DNA from: Progne subis subis
Lineage: Eukaryota; Chordata; Aves; Passeriformes; Hirundinidae
Direction: 5' to 3'
NCBI GenBank assembly: GCA_022316685.1
Contig: JAKJHU010000054.1
Span: 2,764,501 to 2,828,500, forward strand
DNA: 64,000 nt
Under the pieces are notes generated by a model. It was given only the letters and a program-made list of their open reading frames with translations. It searched no databases and was not told the origin of the DNA. The position numbers and the translations under genes are program-made. Shown here in pieces: positions 25,101 to 35,900 of the stretch. Position 1 is the first letter of the stretch, and the number at the start of each line of letters is the position of its first letter.

Positions 25101-28100
25101 GCAAGTACAAAATTAGTGCAGTGCACAAAAAGGAAGGAAATGTCTGCAGCCAGGGAGGTAGTGATTGGAAATTTCCCAGAGGTGAAGGGATCAGTGAGTA
25201 CAAATGTAACCTGCACAAGGGCTCCATGAGAGCGTGAGCATCACCACTGCACTGCACACTTCAAGTGCCAAATCCCTTAATGTGCATACACTTAGAGATA
25301 TTCCCTGAGGATTAGTCCCCTCGAGGAAGCAAAATAGGTTAAGAGAGTGCAAGACCCATCAATCGGCTACAGTGTTATCATATCATACAATATTTGCCTC
25401 TACTAGAAAATTATACAAGCACAGTTCTTAGATTATACACAGGAACTCTGGAACTGCGTTTAATTTCACCTGAAGGCCAAGGGAAGAGCTGGGCTTTGGA
25501 GCAGCAAGCAGGTCTGTTGTGGAAACAGGGGTGAATGGCTCGGACCTGTGGAGTCTGGTGATGGCAGTGTGTGGCTGTGTAGGACTGCTTTGGTTTTCTG
25601 TCAGGACTGAAAACTTGTTGGAGGAGGAGAAAAGGGGGAGGGGGAATGGAGGCAGTGAAAACACAGGTGGCTTCAGTTATATTTGGCTTTTTGAACAGAT
25701 TAATCACTTTGTTGATTTACACTGTCCTTATTCTGTACTTTTAAATCATTTCTTAAGGCAACATTTTAATGAACTAAGTCAGAAGATATTCTATTGACAT
25801 AAACCTTCTTGGAAGGTAATTTTTTTTTTTTTTAATAGTTTAGAAAATTGAGTGATTGCAGAATTCTTCCAGTTAAACTCCTGCAACCGTTCTGGACTTT
25901 GAAACAAAGCCTCTTCTTAGCTTCATTTAACTTCAGGATTTACAATAATAAATCTCATAACACTTTTTTTTCCAAGCAAATGTACCAGCTGAAGTTGATA
26001 TTAATGCTCTATTATGAACAGTATCCAAAAAGCTACTTTGAAGTATTGAAAAGAGACTTTGCTACTTACTGGCTCATAGGAATAAAGAGATAATAGTACT
26101 TCCACTGGCACTGAACTTGTCTTAAGCAAAAGTAGCTTCTAAAATCATGAGAATAAATTTCTTTTATTAGCAGCCTGAGATTCTGTGGTCTTATACTATA
26201 TCAAAAGTGTGTAAAGTGTGCAAATGCCAGCATGACTCCAGGAAAGAATGAAAGGCCTTATTCATATACCTTACCATTTTCTATGTAAGATGTCCTGAGA
26301 CGTCTTCAGAGCAGGTAAAATTTCTGGTATAAAGAGTGAATGGAAGGAGACTGAGTGAATTGAATAGAAAGAAGTTTAATTTCTATATTTTTTACTTTAA
26401 CATTGCTAAGTAATTAATAAACTATTCATACAGTAATTTTATGACTGTGGTTTTAAATTTTGTGAAGAACATTGTATGCAAACCAGAGCTTTAGGAACCA
26501 AGTGCTGAAGTCTGAAAACATCTTGTACATTAGTTAACAAGAATCAGATGTCAAGTAGAACTGTGCAAGTGTTTCGAAGTCTAATATTTATTATTTTCTT
26601 TCTCCCTTTAAATGATTTTTAGTACCATTTGCTTTAGGACTGCAGGCTTGAGGTCCCTTTGCTTTAGTTGAGTAGCAGGGCAAGGAGTTCTTCCCAACTC
26701 TTTTCTCCCAGATTACCAATATAACTGATAGACAATCCTTTCTACACTTCAAGTTTTTTTCTCCATGGAGATATATATATATAGGTATAGATATATAGAT
26801 ATATAGATATTTTAAATTTTGCTTCATTAAAAGTAGATGTCTGACTGGTAAAGATTTTTACAGACATTTCCCTCTCTAGTGAATTAAAACCAAACAGAAG
26901 ATGCCCAGGAAAGGAGTGACTCTGGCCACTTTTTCCATTTGTTCTCCTGTTGTTGGACTGGGAGCTGCCCTCTGCCTTAGGTGGGTACCTATCAGTGACA
27001 GTATAGATATATTTTAACCCCAATTCCCTATCTAAATTGTATTACAACTTTAAGAACTTCCAAATATTTGCATAATAACTGTCATAAAAATCAGCATCCT
27101 GGGGTTAGTGCTTAAAAATGACCAAGCTTTTCTTTTGTTGCTGGCAGAATTTGTCTCAGTGCTATCAATTAAGCATGGCTATAGTGAATTCACGTACCTG
27201 CCCTTCCCAAAAGGGTGAATACAGCCTCACTTTGCCTTACTGGAAGCACTGAGAGTGACAGTAAATCTTTTTGTGCAGGACTTACTTCTGGCAAATAAAG
27301 ACATTCTCAACACTTAATTAGACTATTTTTAATTTAAATCAATGTTTATTCAAATTTTTAGTTAATCTGGACCTTAACATTCTCTGTAGTGATTCAAGTA
27401 CTGTTGTTCACTGCATTTCTTCCCTTTCAGACTGGAGATAGTGAGGCTGGAAAGAGAGAGGCCTCATAGGGAAAGGCCTCCATTTTTGTTCTGTTTGTCA
27501 TTTCTCATAATAAATGGCTCTTACCTGCTTTGCTGTTGTCTTAATGAAGAGGACTCTGGTGGATCACAGTGAAGACTGCAGTGGTCAACTAATGATTCTT
27601 CTGGGGATGAATGTTTCACTGTGGTAGAAAGGTCAAAACATAGGTTAAATACACATTTAATTCCACAATTTTCTTCCAGGATCTGAGCAGATGTCACAGC
27701 CCTTTTCTGCTATAACTGTGTCAGAAGCATCCAGAATCCCAAAATGCAAGAAATTCACTTATCAGCTACACCATTAAAGATAAGCTTGAGCTAAAAAATG
27801 GTAAAGGCCAAAGCAGATAAGCTGGTTGGTGAAATAGTATCTTTGGTGCACAGTTACTTTAATTCCTCACTTCTCTTGACCTCCATGAGCTGCTCTGTTC
27901 TTGACTAAATCTCAGCTAGAAAAAGCTCTGTTGCAGCGACGTGCGGATTTCTCCTTTGTCTGGTGTTAATGTAAAATATTCTCATTTGCAAAGGAGGATT
28001 TTGCTTTTCTTTTTGTTTTCCCAGAGAAGAAGAAGGGAGCAGTTAATAAAACTGAAGTGTGTTCATCTTTTGATGCTCTGTGATTATGTGCTGGAACTGT

Positions 28101-31100
28101 AATTTCTTCTGCTGTACCTTTTGGGACAGAATTATATGGATACAGCCAAGGAGAATGTCACCTGTGAGATAACTTATCTAGGTAAGAGCCCCAAGAAATT
28201 TTTTGCAAAGCTGCAGTTTGTTTCCTAATTTAAAAGATGAAGGAAAGGAGTCTGAATTAGCTTCCCTGCCCAATCAAAAAATGATCTGCATTCCAGGAAG
28301 TTATATAGAGTTTATTTGTCAGTAATAATGAAACAGTAAGTTTTATACTTCAGTGTGTGTAAATTTTATTTGCTGCTATCACAATGCTAGGATATGTTGA
28401 ATGAATCCACCCTGGGTTTTGTGCTATTACTCAGGCAACAAGAAAGAAAGAAAGCATTTTCAGTGGAAATTCAGGGTGAGGAGGTAAAAAGGATGTGGTG
28501 ACTAAAAATACAGCATTTATTGAAACTCACAGAATGAGAATCTTCCGAGCAGATATTTTCCAATTAAGTGTATAGTGGATCAGGTGGTCCAGCTGGTTTT
28601 CTTGAAGTTTTTGGTAGTAGTGGACTACTTTGAAGATGTTTAGTCTGGATGGTTGAGGCTGTTGCAGCATATTTGTTCCACAAGATATGATACGGACAGG
28701 GACTCAAATAATTGCTCACACGTAGTTCTGCCTGCAAAGGTGAAGAGAAACTGTTGGCAATCTAGTTTTGTTTATTCAAGTACTAAATTTCAGGCTAAAA
28801 TACGAAGTATTTCCTAACAGCTTTTGACGTCATTAGCAGTTGCTTACCTGAGTGTTAATTGTGCCTAATGTAGCTGCAAGCACACAATGAGATAAAGCAG
28901 ATTCAACAAAGTACAGGTGCAGAGTTTCTCAAAGCTCCCTCCCTCTCAGCTGTGTATTCCAAAGGCAATAACAGCTTGGCAAATGTGCATCAGTCTGGAG
29001 GGCTGAGAGGCAAGAAAAATACACACGTTAGTAGCTGAGTCATCTCTGGAGTTTTGTAATATCGACTTTTATGAGAACAGGCTCGAGTGTTGGTTCTGTA
29101 ATAAATGTGTAACTGAAAATTGTGCTACTTTCATACATGATTACATTTCTTGAGTCACCTGCCCTCCTGGCAGGCTGGTCACTGCTTGGTTTAAACTGTC
29201 CAACTGCTGCTCCTCCAGACGTGCAGCCCAGGTGTTCATGGCTCACTCCAAGTCTGTCTTTATGTTTTAGCACTGCAGGCTGGGTTCAAAACCAAAGTGA
29301 GTTATTGTGCAGCCTTGTCAATACAAGTAGTGACAAACCTTAAACCCCCACGGCCCCTTACCTGAATCTGTCACTCTGCAGCTCTTTTGCAGTCATTATA
29401 ATTGTCTTTGAATCTCCTTGGAGTGGAATATTTCAGGTGGGTCTGGACATGCATTTATTGAGCTGTCTGTCTACCAGAATGATTAATTTTTGATCTTGTC
29501 AGACACTAAAATTATTAAGTTTTGCACCAATCCAAATGTCAATTATTTGCAGGATCTCATGATTTATGAATTTGCTTCCATCACAACAGGCTTAAAATAC
29601 ATACACCTCAAAATGCAGACCCTACATGTTCTGCATTAAATGCATGTTTGTTTGTTCTAAGTATATTGCAGCAATTAAATATATACTTGCAAATACACAC
29701 AACTATGTATTTTCTTTTGGTTACTTTATGTTCTCTGTCTGGGTAATGCATGAGACAGATAGCAAAAGCAGCTCATTTCTTCCTTGTAAAATCAATATAG
29801 TTAGATCAAGTCAACAATGAATATTATTTTCATCTTTAGTTTTTCACAGATTTTGTTGCTGCTTGCACTTCAGTGGCTTAATAACTTCTTTTTTTACATG
29901 TATGGAAATGGTTTGGAGTTAAGCAGGATAAAAAAAATATTTTGAATTTATATCTTTCTGACATCTTGGTTCACTATCAATGCCCCTTCTGATGTCACTT
30001 TCTGGGAAAGCTCTGGCAAACCTCCAAAGCTGCTCACGGATGTGGCAGCATCCACCATTAGAGGATATTTTGATAAATAAATACATTCAAAGGCATTTTG
30101 TAGTAAATACTTCGAAATTCTTTCAGGGAAAGCCAGATGCTCTCACACTGGTTGTGTGTAAGCAATCCTACTGGGATTCAGGCATGGCACATTTGTTGGC
30201 CTGCTGAGGATCAGCCAACCAGTTTAACTATCACCAAACTTGTGATACTTAAGTTTATTTTACTACTTTACTGATACCTCTGTTCGTCTGAGGGGGGGTC
30301 TCAGTTGCCTCTGTCAGGTTCAGCCATCAAAACCACTTTTGGTACCACAGCCAGATTCCAAATGGTGTAAGAAAATAAGTTGCTCTTTGTCTGGACAAGT
30401 GCCAAACGTGAGAATAAAGAGGTTCTGACTTGCTGCTCTCATGGGAAGGTTTAACTGCATGGCACAGCTATGAGATCTTGTGCTCAAGTGAACCACCAAG
30501 AGAACGGAGCTTCTGAAGGAGTATGACAGGGATAAAAACTGCTTTTTATATTGCATGGGCACCTGGCACCGACAGGGTAAGCTGTGGAGGCAAACACTAC
30601 ACTTTGTTCCAAGAAAGGAACTGCCTAACTGACAGAGCAAATAAGGAAAAAAATTAATTGGCCATAAAGAAGTGAGCTGTGATCTTGCCTAACAGAAGCT
30701 GACTTGTATTGTATAGTGGCATTCTATATGCCCACAATGCCAAAGTGGATTGTCACAAACTTTTGGCGGAAGTTTTTAGTGCAGTGTGGTCTGGACAAAC
30801 ATGAGAATTGTGGCTGGAGAACAGGACAAGCATGCAGTTAAGGCAGGGTGGCTATCAAGGAATGATGGCTATAGGAGCTGACAGAGGAAGGCAAAGTCAC
30901 GGGGGCCCTTTTAAAACCCACTGCAGATTTGTATCCAGGAGCAGAACCCAGAGCGGGTGGAATGAGGTGGCTCGTGAGATTAAAGGAAGGGAGAAGGGGG
31001 ACAGTGGAGACTGAGGTGATGGCACCAATGGCCAGGTGGTACAGCAACAAAAAGCACAAAGCAGTATCTGGAAACTTTACTGAAGGGCAAAAACAGGATC

Positions 31101-31190
31101 AAAAGAAGTGTTTAGAACTGGTGGGTTTGTGGTTTTGAGGAACATTTTGTTTAATCTGACTCTGCCTTGGGAAAATTTGGAATTTGGAAA
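19170..31190. other. Intergenic region between UBE2G1 and SPNS3
   Basis: About 12 kb of AT-rich unique-looking sequence. Open frames are all about 120 codons or shorter and show no family motifs. Apart from an AT microsatellite at about 26,770-26,811, I see no gene, RNA or transposon. It may hold enhancers that sequence reading alone cannot reveal. Confidence 0.7.
26770..26811. repeat. AT-rich microsatellite (GATA/TA type)
   Basis: A run of TA repeats followed by imperfect GATATATA units in the intergenic region. Confidence 0.85.
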
Positions 31191-31196
31191 TTCTGC

Positions 31197-31205
31197 TCTA
31201 TAAAA
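31197..31205 (+). promoter_or_regulatory. TATA-like box upstream of CpG patch
   Basis: CTCTATAAAAG matches a TATA box. It lies 1.5 kb upstream of the SPNS3 start codon and about 250 bp before a CpG-rich patch. Use as the SPNS3 core promoter is speculative. Confidence 0.3.
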
Positions 31206-31444
31206 GCAGATTCGTGTTCTTGCCACAGCAGTTATAGTTGGAAACCTGCTTTTGGTTATCTCAGGCCATCAGGTCTAGCAGTAAACGTCAGCTGAGAGCA
31301 ATATAGGATGTGCCCTGGATACTCCGAGGACGCTTGGATCAAGAGACAGTTAACCATCCAAAGTGAGAGTTAAATCCTGATGAGCTGCCCCGTGAGGCCT
31401 TCCTTACAAGGTCTGAGCTGTGGCTGGGCAGCAAAGATGAAAAA

Positions 31445-31630
31445 TATTCCCAGGGAAGGCGTGGGAGGCCGGATGGGAGCGGGCGGGGCGGCGGCGCCGC
31501 GCCGGGCTTGGGGCTCCATCCAGCGGCGCAGCGGCGCGGCTGCAGCCCGCTCCCGCTCGGCCGAGGGGTCCCCATCGGTGATGTGAAAATAGGTGCTTCT
31601 GATTTGCCTTCGTCCGCGGCTGGGGTCGGA
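31445..31630. promoter_or_regulatory. Small CpG-rich patch, candidate SPNS3 promoter or non-coding first exon
   Basis: About 185 bp with GGGCGGGGCGGCGGCGCC-type sequence and dense CpG stands out sharply from AT-rich flanks. It is 1.1 kb upstream of the SPNS3 ATG and is the only CpG cluster near that gene's 5' end. Its start and end are judged by eye. Confidence 0.55.
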
Positions 31631-32290
31631 GAGAAAACTCCTAATTGCTGCAGAATTGTGTGGATTCTTTGTTGCTTCCAAGAACTTCCAAGGAACTCTT
31701 GACTTTGCTGGTTTAGTAAGCACTGGGATGGTAGGGATAAGGTAACATTGCTCAGGGAACATTCTGTGGTCTGAAAAAGAGAGCTAAAAGAAAGAGATAG
31801 AATGAAATACTCCTGTTGATCACGTGGAAGCAAAGGAGTCTGCATTTTGCAAAAGAGCTGAGAATGGTAGGTGCTATTTTGTTTTTCAGTTAGTCTAAAG
31901 TGTGAAATACTCAGTTCTTAAAAAAAGCCCAGCCACAGACTTGTGTCTTCATGCATGAGTCATGAACCATAAGCAGTCCTTATTCAAATTAGCTGCCTCA
32001 CTCTTAAACTCTTAGAATTTGCTGGTAATTTTCAGTTGAAATTTTCTTAACAGGGTGCAAAAAATAAATTATCTTCCGGCACTGGTAATCCACAAAATCG
32101 TTCAAAAGACATGTGAGGGAATACTTCTAAAAATGGGAGTGGAGAGAAGAAAGAAGACAGGTAAAGGTGTCTACATGTGCCTAAAGAACAAGAATGCCTT
32201 CCTGTGTCCTCTGTTCCTCCCCTTTCGGACCTATTTTTTGAGGGAGAAAGGGGAAGACACAGCCCTGTTTTAAAGGCTGATTGTGCTCGC

Positions 32291-32355
32291 TCTTCCTTCC
32301 TTCCTTCCTTCCTTCCTTCCTTCCTTCCTTTCCCTTTCTTTCTTTTCCTTTCTTC
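32291..32355. repeat. (TTCC)n microsatellite with polypyrimidine tail
   Basis: Roughly ten TTCC units, then TCCCTTTCTTTC-type sequence ending in cttctgtag at 32360. As a plus-strand sequence it forms a long pyrimidine tract followed by a TAG, an acceptor-like arrangement 370 bp upstream of the SPNS3 start codon. Confidence 0.95.
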
Positions 32356-32632
32356 TGTAGAAGGACTATTTTTAGCTCTGGCAACTCACAGACAACAAAG
32401 AATATTGATATTTTTGCATTTGGAGCTTCTGTGAGATCACTGCAGAGTTGTTTTATTTCTTAGGTGCACAATGGATTGCTTTGCTTTTGTTTACATTTAC
32501 TTTTCCTTGTCTTCAAGGCCATGGTCTTCAGCACTTTTGCAAAACACAGCAGGGCAGCTTTTTTTTGTAAGTTCTTCTGTCTGCAAGGAACATTTCATTT
32601 CAGTTCCTAGTGGCTGTGCTTCAGTGCCGGAA

Positions 32633-32710
32633 ATGACCGTAGTGATTGAAGTTCCTCATAGCCCCAGGACATCACTTTTGTGTGAGGAAATGCTTCATCG
32701 TCCCTGCTGA
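32633..32710 (+). other. Upstream ORF before the SPNS3 start codon
   Basis: The ATG at 32633 opens 25 codons to a TGA at 32708-32710, 17 nt before the main ATG and in a different frame. A nested ATG lies at 32690. It matters only if the transcript includes this segment, which is not known. Confidence 0.4.
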
Positions 32711-32727
32711 GTGTCTGCACTGGAAAC

Positions 32728-32935
32728 ATGCAACCCCCCTGTGAACATGAAGACACAGGTTTGCTGCTCCAGGAACTGCTTGAGGGACAGAATTATGGAG
32801 CTGCTGCAGCGGATGGGACACAATGCCCATCAGTGTCTGTGTCAAGGAACAATCCAGCAAAGAGGGATTGCCTGGTAGTTGCTGCGCTGTGCTTTGGGAA
32901 TTTAATAATTTTCATTGATTGGTTCATTGTGCCAG
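32728..32935 (+). CDS. SPNS3: SPNS3 coding exon 1 (N-terminus and TM1)
   Basis: The ATG has A at -3. It encodes a polar cytosolic tail of about 45 residues and TM1 ending in IDWFIVPG. The donor is CCAG|gtgagg. The N-terminal tail is poorly conserved in the family, so an alternative upstream start on another exon remains possible. Confidence 0.88.
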
Positions 32936-35900
32936 GTGAGGACACCTTTTCCTCTTCTAGAGAAAAAGAAATTTAAGTTCTTAACAGCTCTACAAATGTT
33001 TCTAAACTCTATAAATGTTTCTAAAGTTAGGATATGCTTTATGTCTTTTTACTTTTCCTTATTTATCTGCTTTAGCCTGTTACCATACTCTTAATGAAAC
33101 TTCCAATTATAAATCTGGAAAGACCTAGGAGTGATTTAGTAGATATTAATAGTTAATAGAATGCTTATAAAAATAAAATAATACTTTAAAATCTAGGTCT
33201 CTTATAAACAGATTTTAGCATGCAGAGCAACTGGTCCATTTTTGTGGCTGCACTCTACAGAGATTTGCCTAAGGAGCTTCTCTTTACTGTACACAGCAGT
33301 TTACAAGGCCTTCTTTGCATCTAGTAGACTCTGTATGGTGTTCCTTCATCTGAAGAATACTGATGCTATTCCCTCCATTACAAGTTCAAAAACTATGCTA
33401 TCTTTGAGATAACTTTTTTACCCATGTTAGTTTGTTTAGGGGAGGCTTAACTTCCTTGTGAGCTGCTGGCAGCCAGGTGATTTCTGCAGTGAAGAGTGGA
33501 ACATGATTGTGGAAAAAGAACAGAGACCCACTTCCTTAAGCCTTCCCCTACCCAGGTTATGAGTTGATGTCTAATAAATAATATCCTTCCTCCAAAATGT
33601 GATTTTTTTAAACTATTTTTTTTTCCCTAGCTGAAAACAACCAAGAGCTGCTTTTAGTAAACTGGAGGGAAATTCCATGTGTTTTTTCTCCCATATAAAT
33701 TGTGGTCTGTGTAAATTATTCTATTTAGTATCCTAAGCATCTACCATGCTTCCAGGGGATCTGATTTAGGAAACAGGGGAAACACTCGTTGTGAGCTTGC
33801 TGTATTTTACTTCTGAGTGGCCTGGGAAACAGAAATGTTTTAAAACCTTGAAAAAACGCAAAGGATGGATTATTGAATTTGGAATTAATACCTAGTTACA
33901 GTACAGAAAGTAATTATTTTGCTACTTAGACCATTCAGAAATTTAGGACGTTCAGTCAATCTCTTTAAAAATGGAGAGTGTAGTAGGTTTAGGGGTTTGA
34001 GCTTGGTTTTTTGAGTACTTTTTACCAACATAAGAGGAAAGGAAGCAAGTAGGAGTGCAGTTGGAGTGTGTGCTGAGTGACACTGCAAGGCTGTGAGTGA
34101 AAAGCTTCTGTGCATGCCTTCTGTTGTCAAGTAACTTTCCTTGGAGAAGAGCAGGGGAACAGTAGAGGATGAAAAGACCTTCAAGGAAGAACTAGGATCC
34201 TAGAAGGGTATCCTCTTGGGAGGGTTAAGATCAGGAAGCCATTCAGGGGCTCCTGAATCCGCTAAGAGCTTAAATTTTCCCAACATGCTTTTGTGAGTGA
34301 GGTACCTTCAGGGACATGTAAGAAATCAAGAGCAGAGGTGGGGATAGTGCCCAGGCCTTTGAGACATCTCCTTTAATTACACTATATGACTAAATCACTT
34401 TTTACTCAGTTCTATGACTCCTGGGCCATTGGGAGGTCCGTAAGCTGCAGTTTACACCACAGCAATATACTGTTCACCTGCTAGAATTCAGTGCCTCTGC
34501 AGAATTCTTGCAACAGTGCATTTGAGTTTGGCTGTCCAAGTGCGTAACCGTGTTGTTAGATACCAGCTAACAGGAAAGGGAGGAAGGGGAGGTGTGAGTA
34601 TCTGCTTAGAAGTAAAATGGCAGCAGTTACAAAGTTGTGGTTTCCGGATAGTTTTGCTCACGGGCTTTGACAGCGTTTGCATCACAGAAAACAAGCTCTT
34701 CCCCTTAATTGTGTCCTGACTTCAGTGTGCTGAAACTAGAGACCATGGAGACCTTTCCCCTCCTTTCTGTCCACCAAGCTGCTCAAATCAATGCTTTGTA
34801 ATTTGCCAGGAACTGGCAGGGTCAGTTATTTTAGTTATGTGGAGGAGATGACATTTTAATGTGCTCAGTGAGAATGTTAGTTTGAGATGAAGTTGTGGTT
34901 CTGTTCAAGTCTTGTTAGCTGTGATTTGTTCTAAATACTCTGTGAGACCAAACCTGAATTCCTGTAATACAGTGTTTCTGTGCATTGATCACTGGCTGCC
35001 AGAAAGGAAGGCTACAATTGATTGTCCTGTTTTAATGATGCAAAATGTTTCAATTAAATTGTTTAAACTTCTGAAACCGTTAAGGAAACACCTAAATGTA
35101 AAAGATGTTCAAGAGTCATTGAGAAACAGCTGTAAACCTCTGGAGCTGCTGTTAGGCTGGACCTTGATCTACAGTGACTTGAAGTCACATAATTAAATAG
35201 TGAGAGGACTGATGCTGCAGCCATGGGGACTGTGGGAGAACATGGATTCAAATTAGCTGGTCCCACACTGCTTTTAAGTGGCTGGAGCAGTGTAGTTCAT
35301 GGCACACGTAAAACACAGGGTGGGAGAAGGGGTGCCTCTTGCTGACCTCACCCACTCCCTTCTGCTGCAGATGTGAGCACAGCAGGCAAATTACACAGAA
35401 CTTGTTCTCTTCAGGTGGTGGTGGTTTCATTCTCTTAACAATGTTATGACTTTATCTATTTTGACAAAGCTGAAGTGGCATGAAAAGAAATGTATTTTTT
35501 AATTGATATTTTTCAACACTGGAGTACGTGTATGCTTTTTCAAAGCAGTATCTTGTATTTTTAGTTGGTTTTCAGCAGTGTAAATTGGAAATATGAGATA
35601 GGTGAGATGGAAGCTCTGCAGCTCTGTCATATTATAGAGAAGAAAATGACCTTTTTGTCTTAACATCCACTGGTTTGTTCCACATTGTGTCCATCAAGCT
35701 TTGAACTCTAAATTGTTTGTGTACTTAGGTGCTAACGATGCAAAAGAGGCAGAGCAGGTGTGGTTGAAACAGTGGACAAACTGACTCTCATAAGACCCTT
35801 ATAGTGGAAGCTCGTTCATTTTATCTATAGTGATAAGAATTTTTAATTCTCTGTGCATCTTGTGCCTGTGGTAGAGTAATGGCTTACATCTAAACTACAA

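Noticed and set aside
31339..31845. 168-codon and 130-codon minus-strand open frames near the small CpG patch
   Set aside because: Open because of local GC content, low-complexity Pro/Ala/Arg product, no homology recognised.
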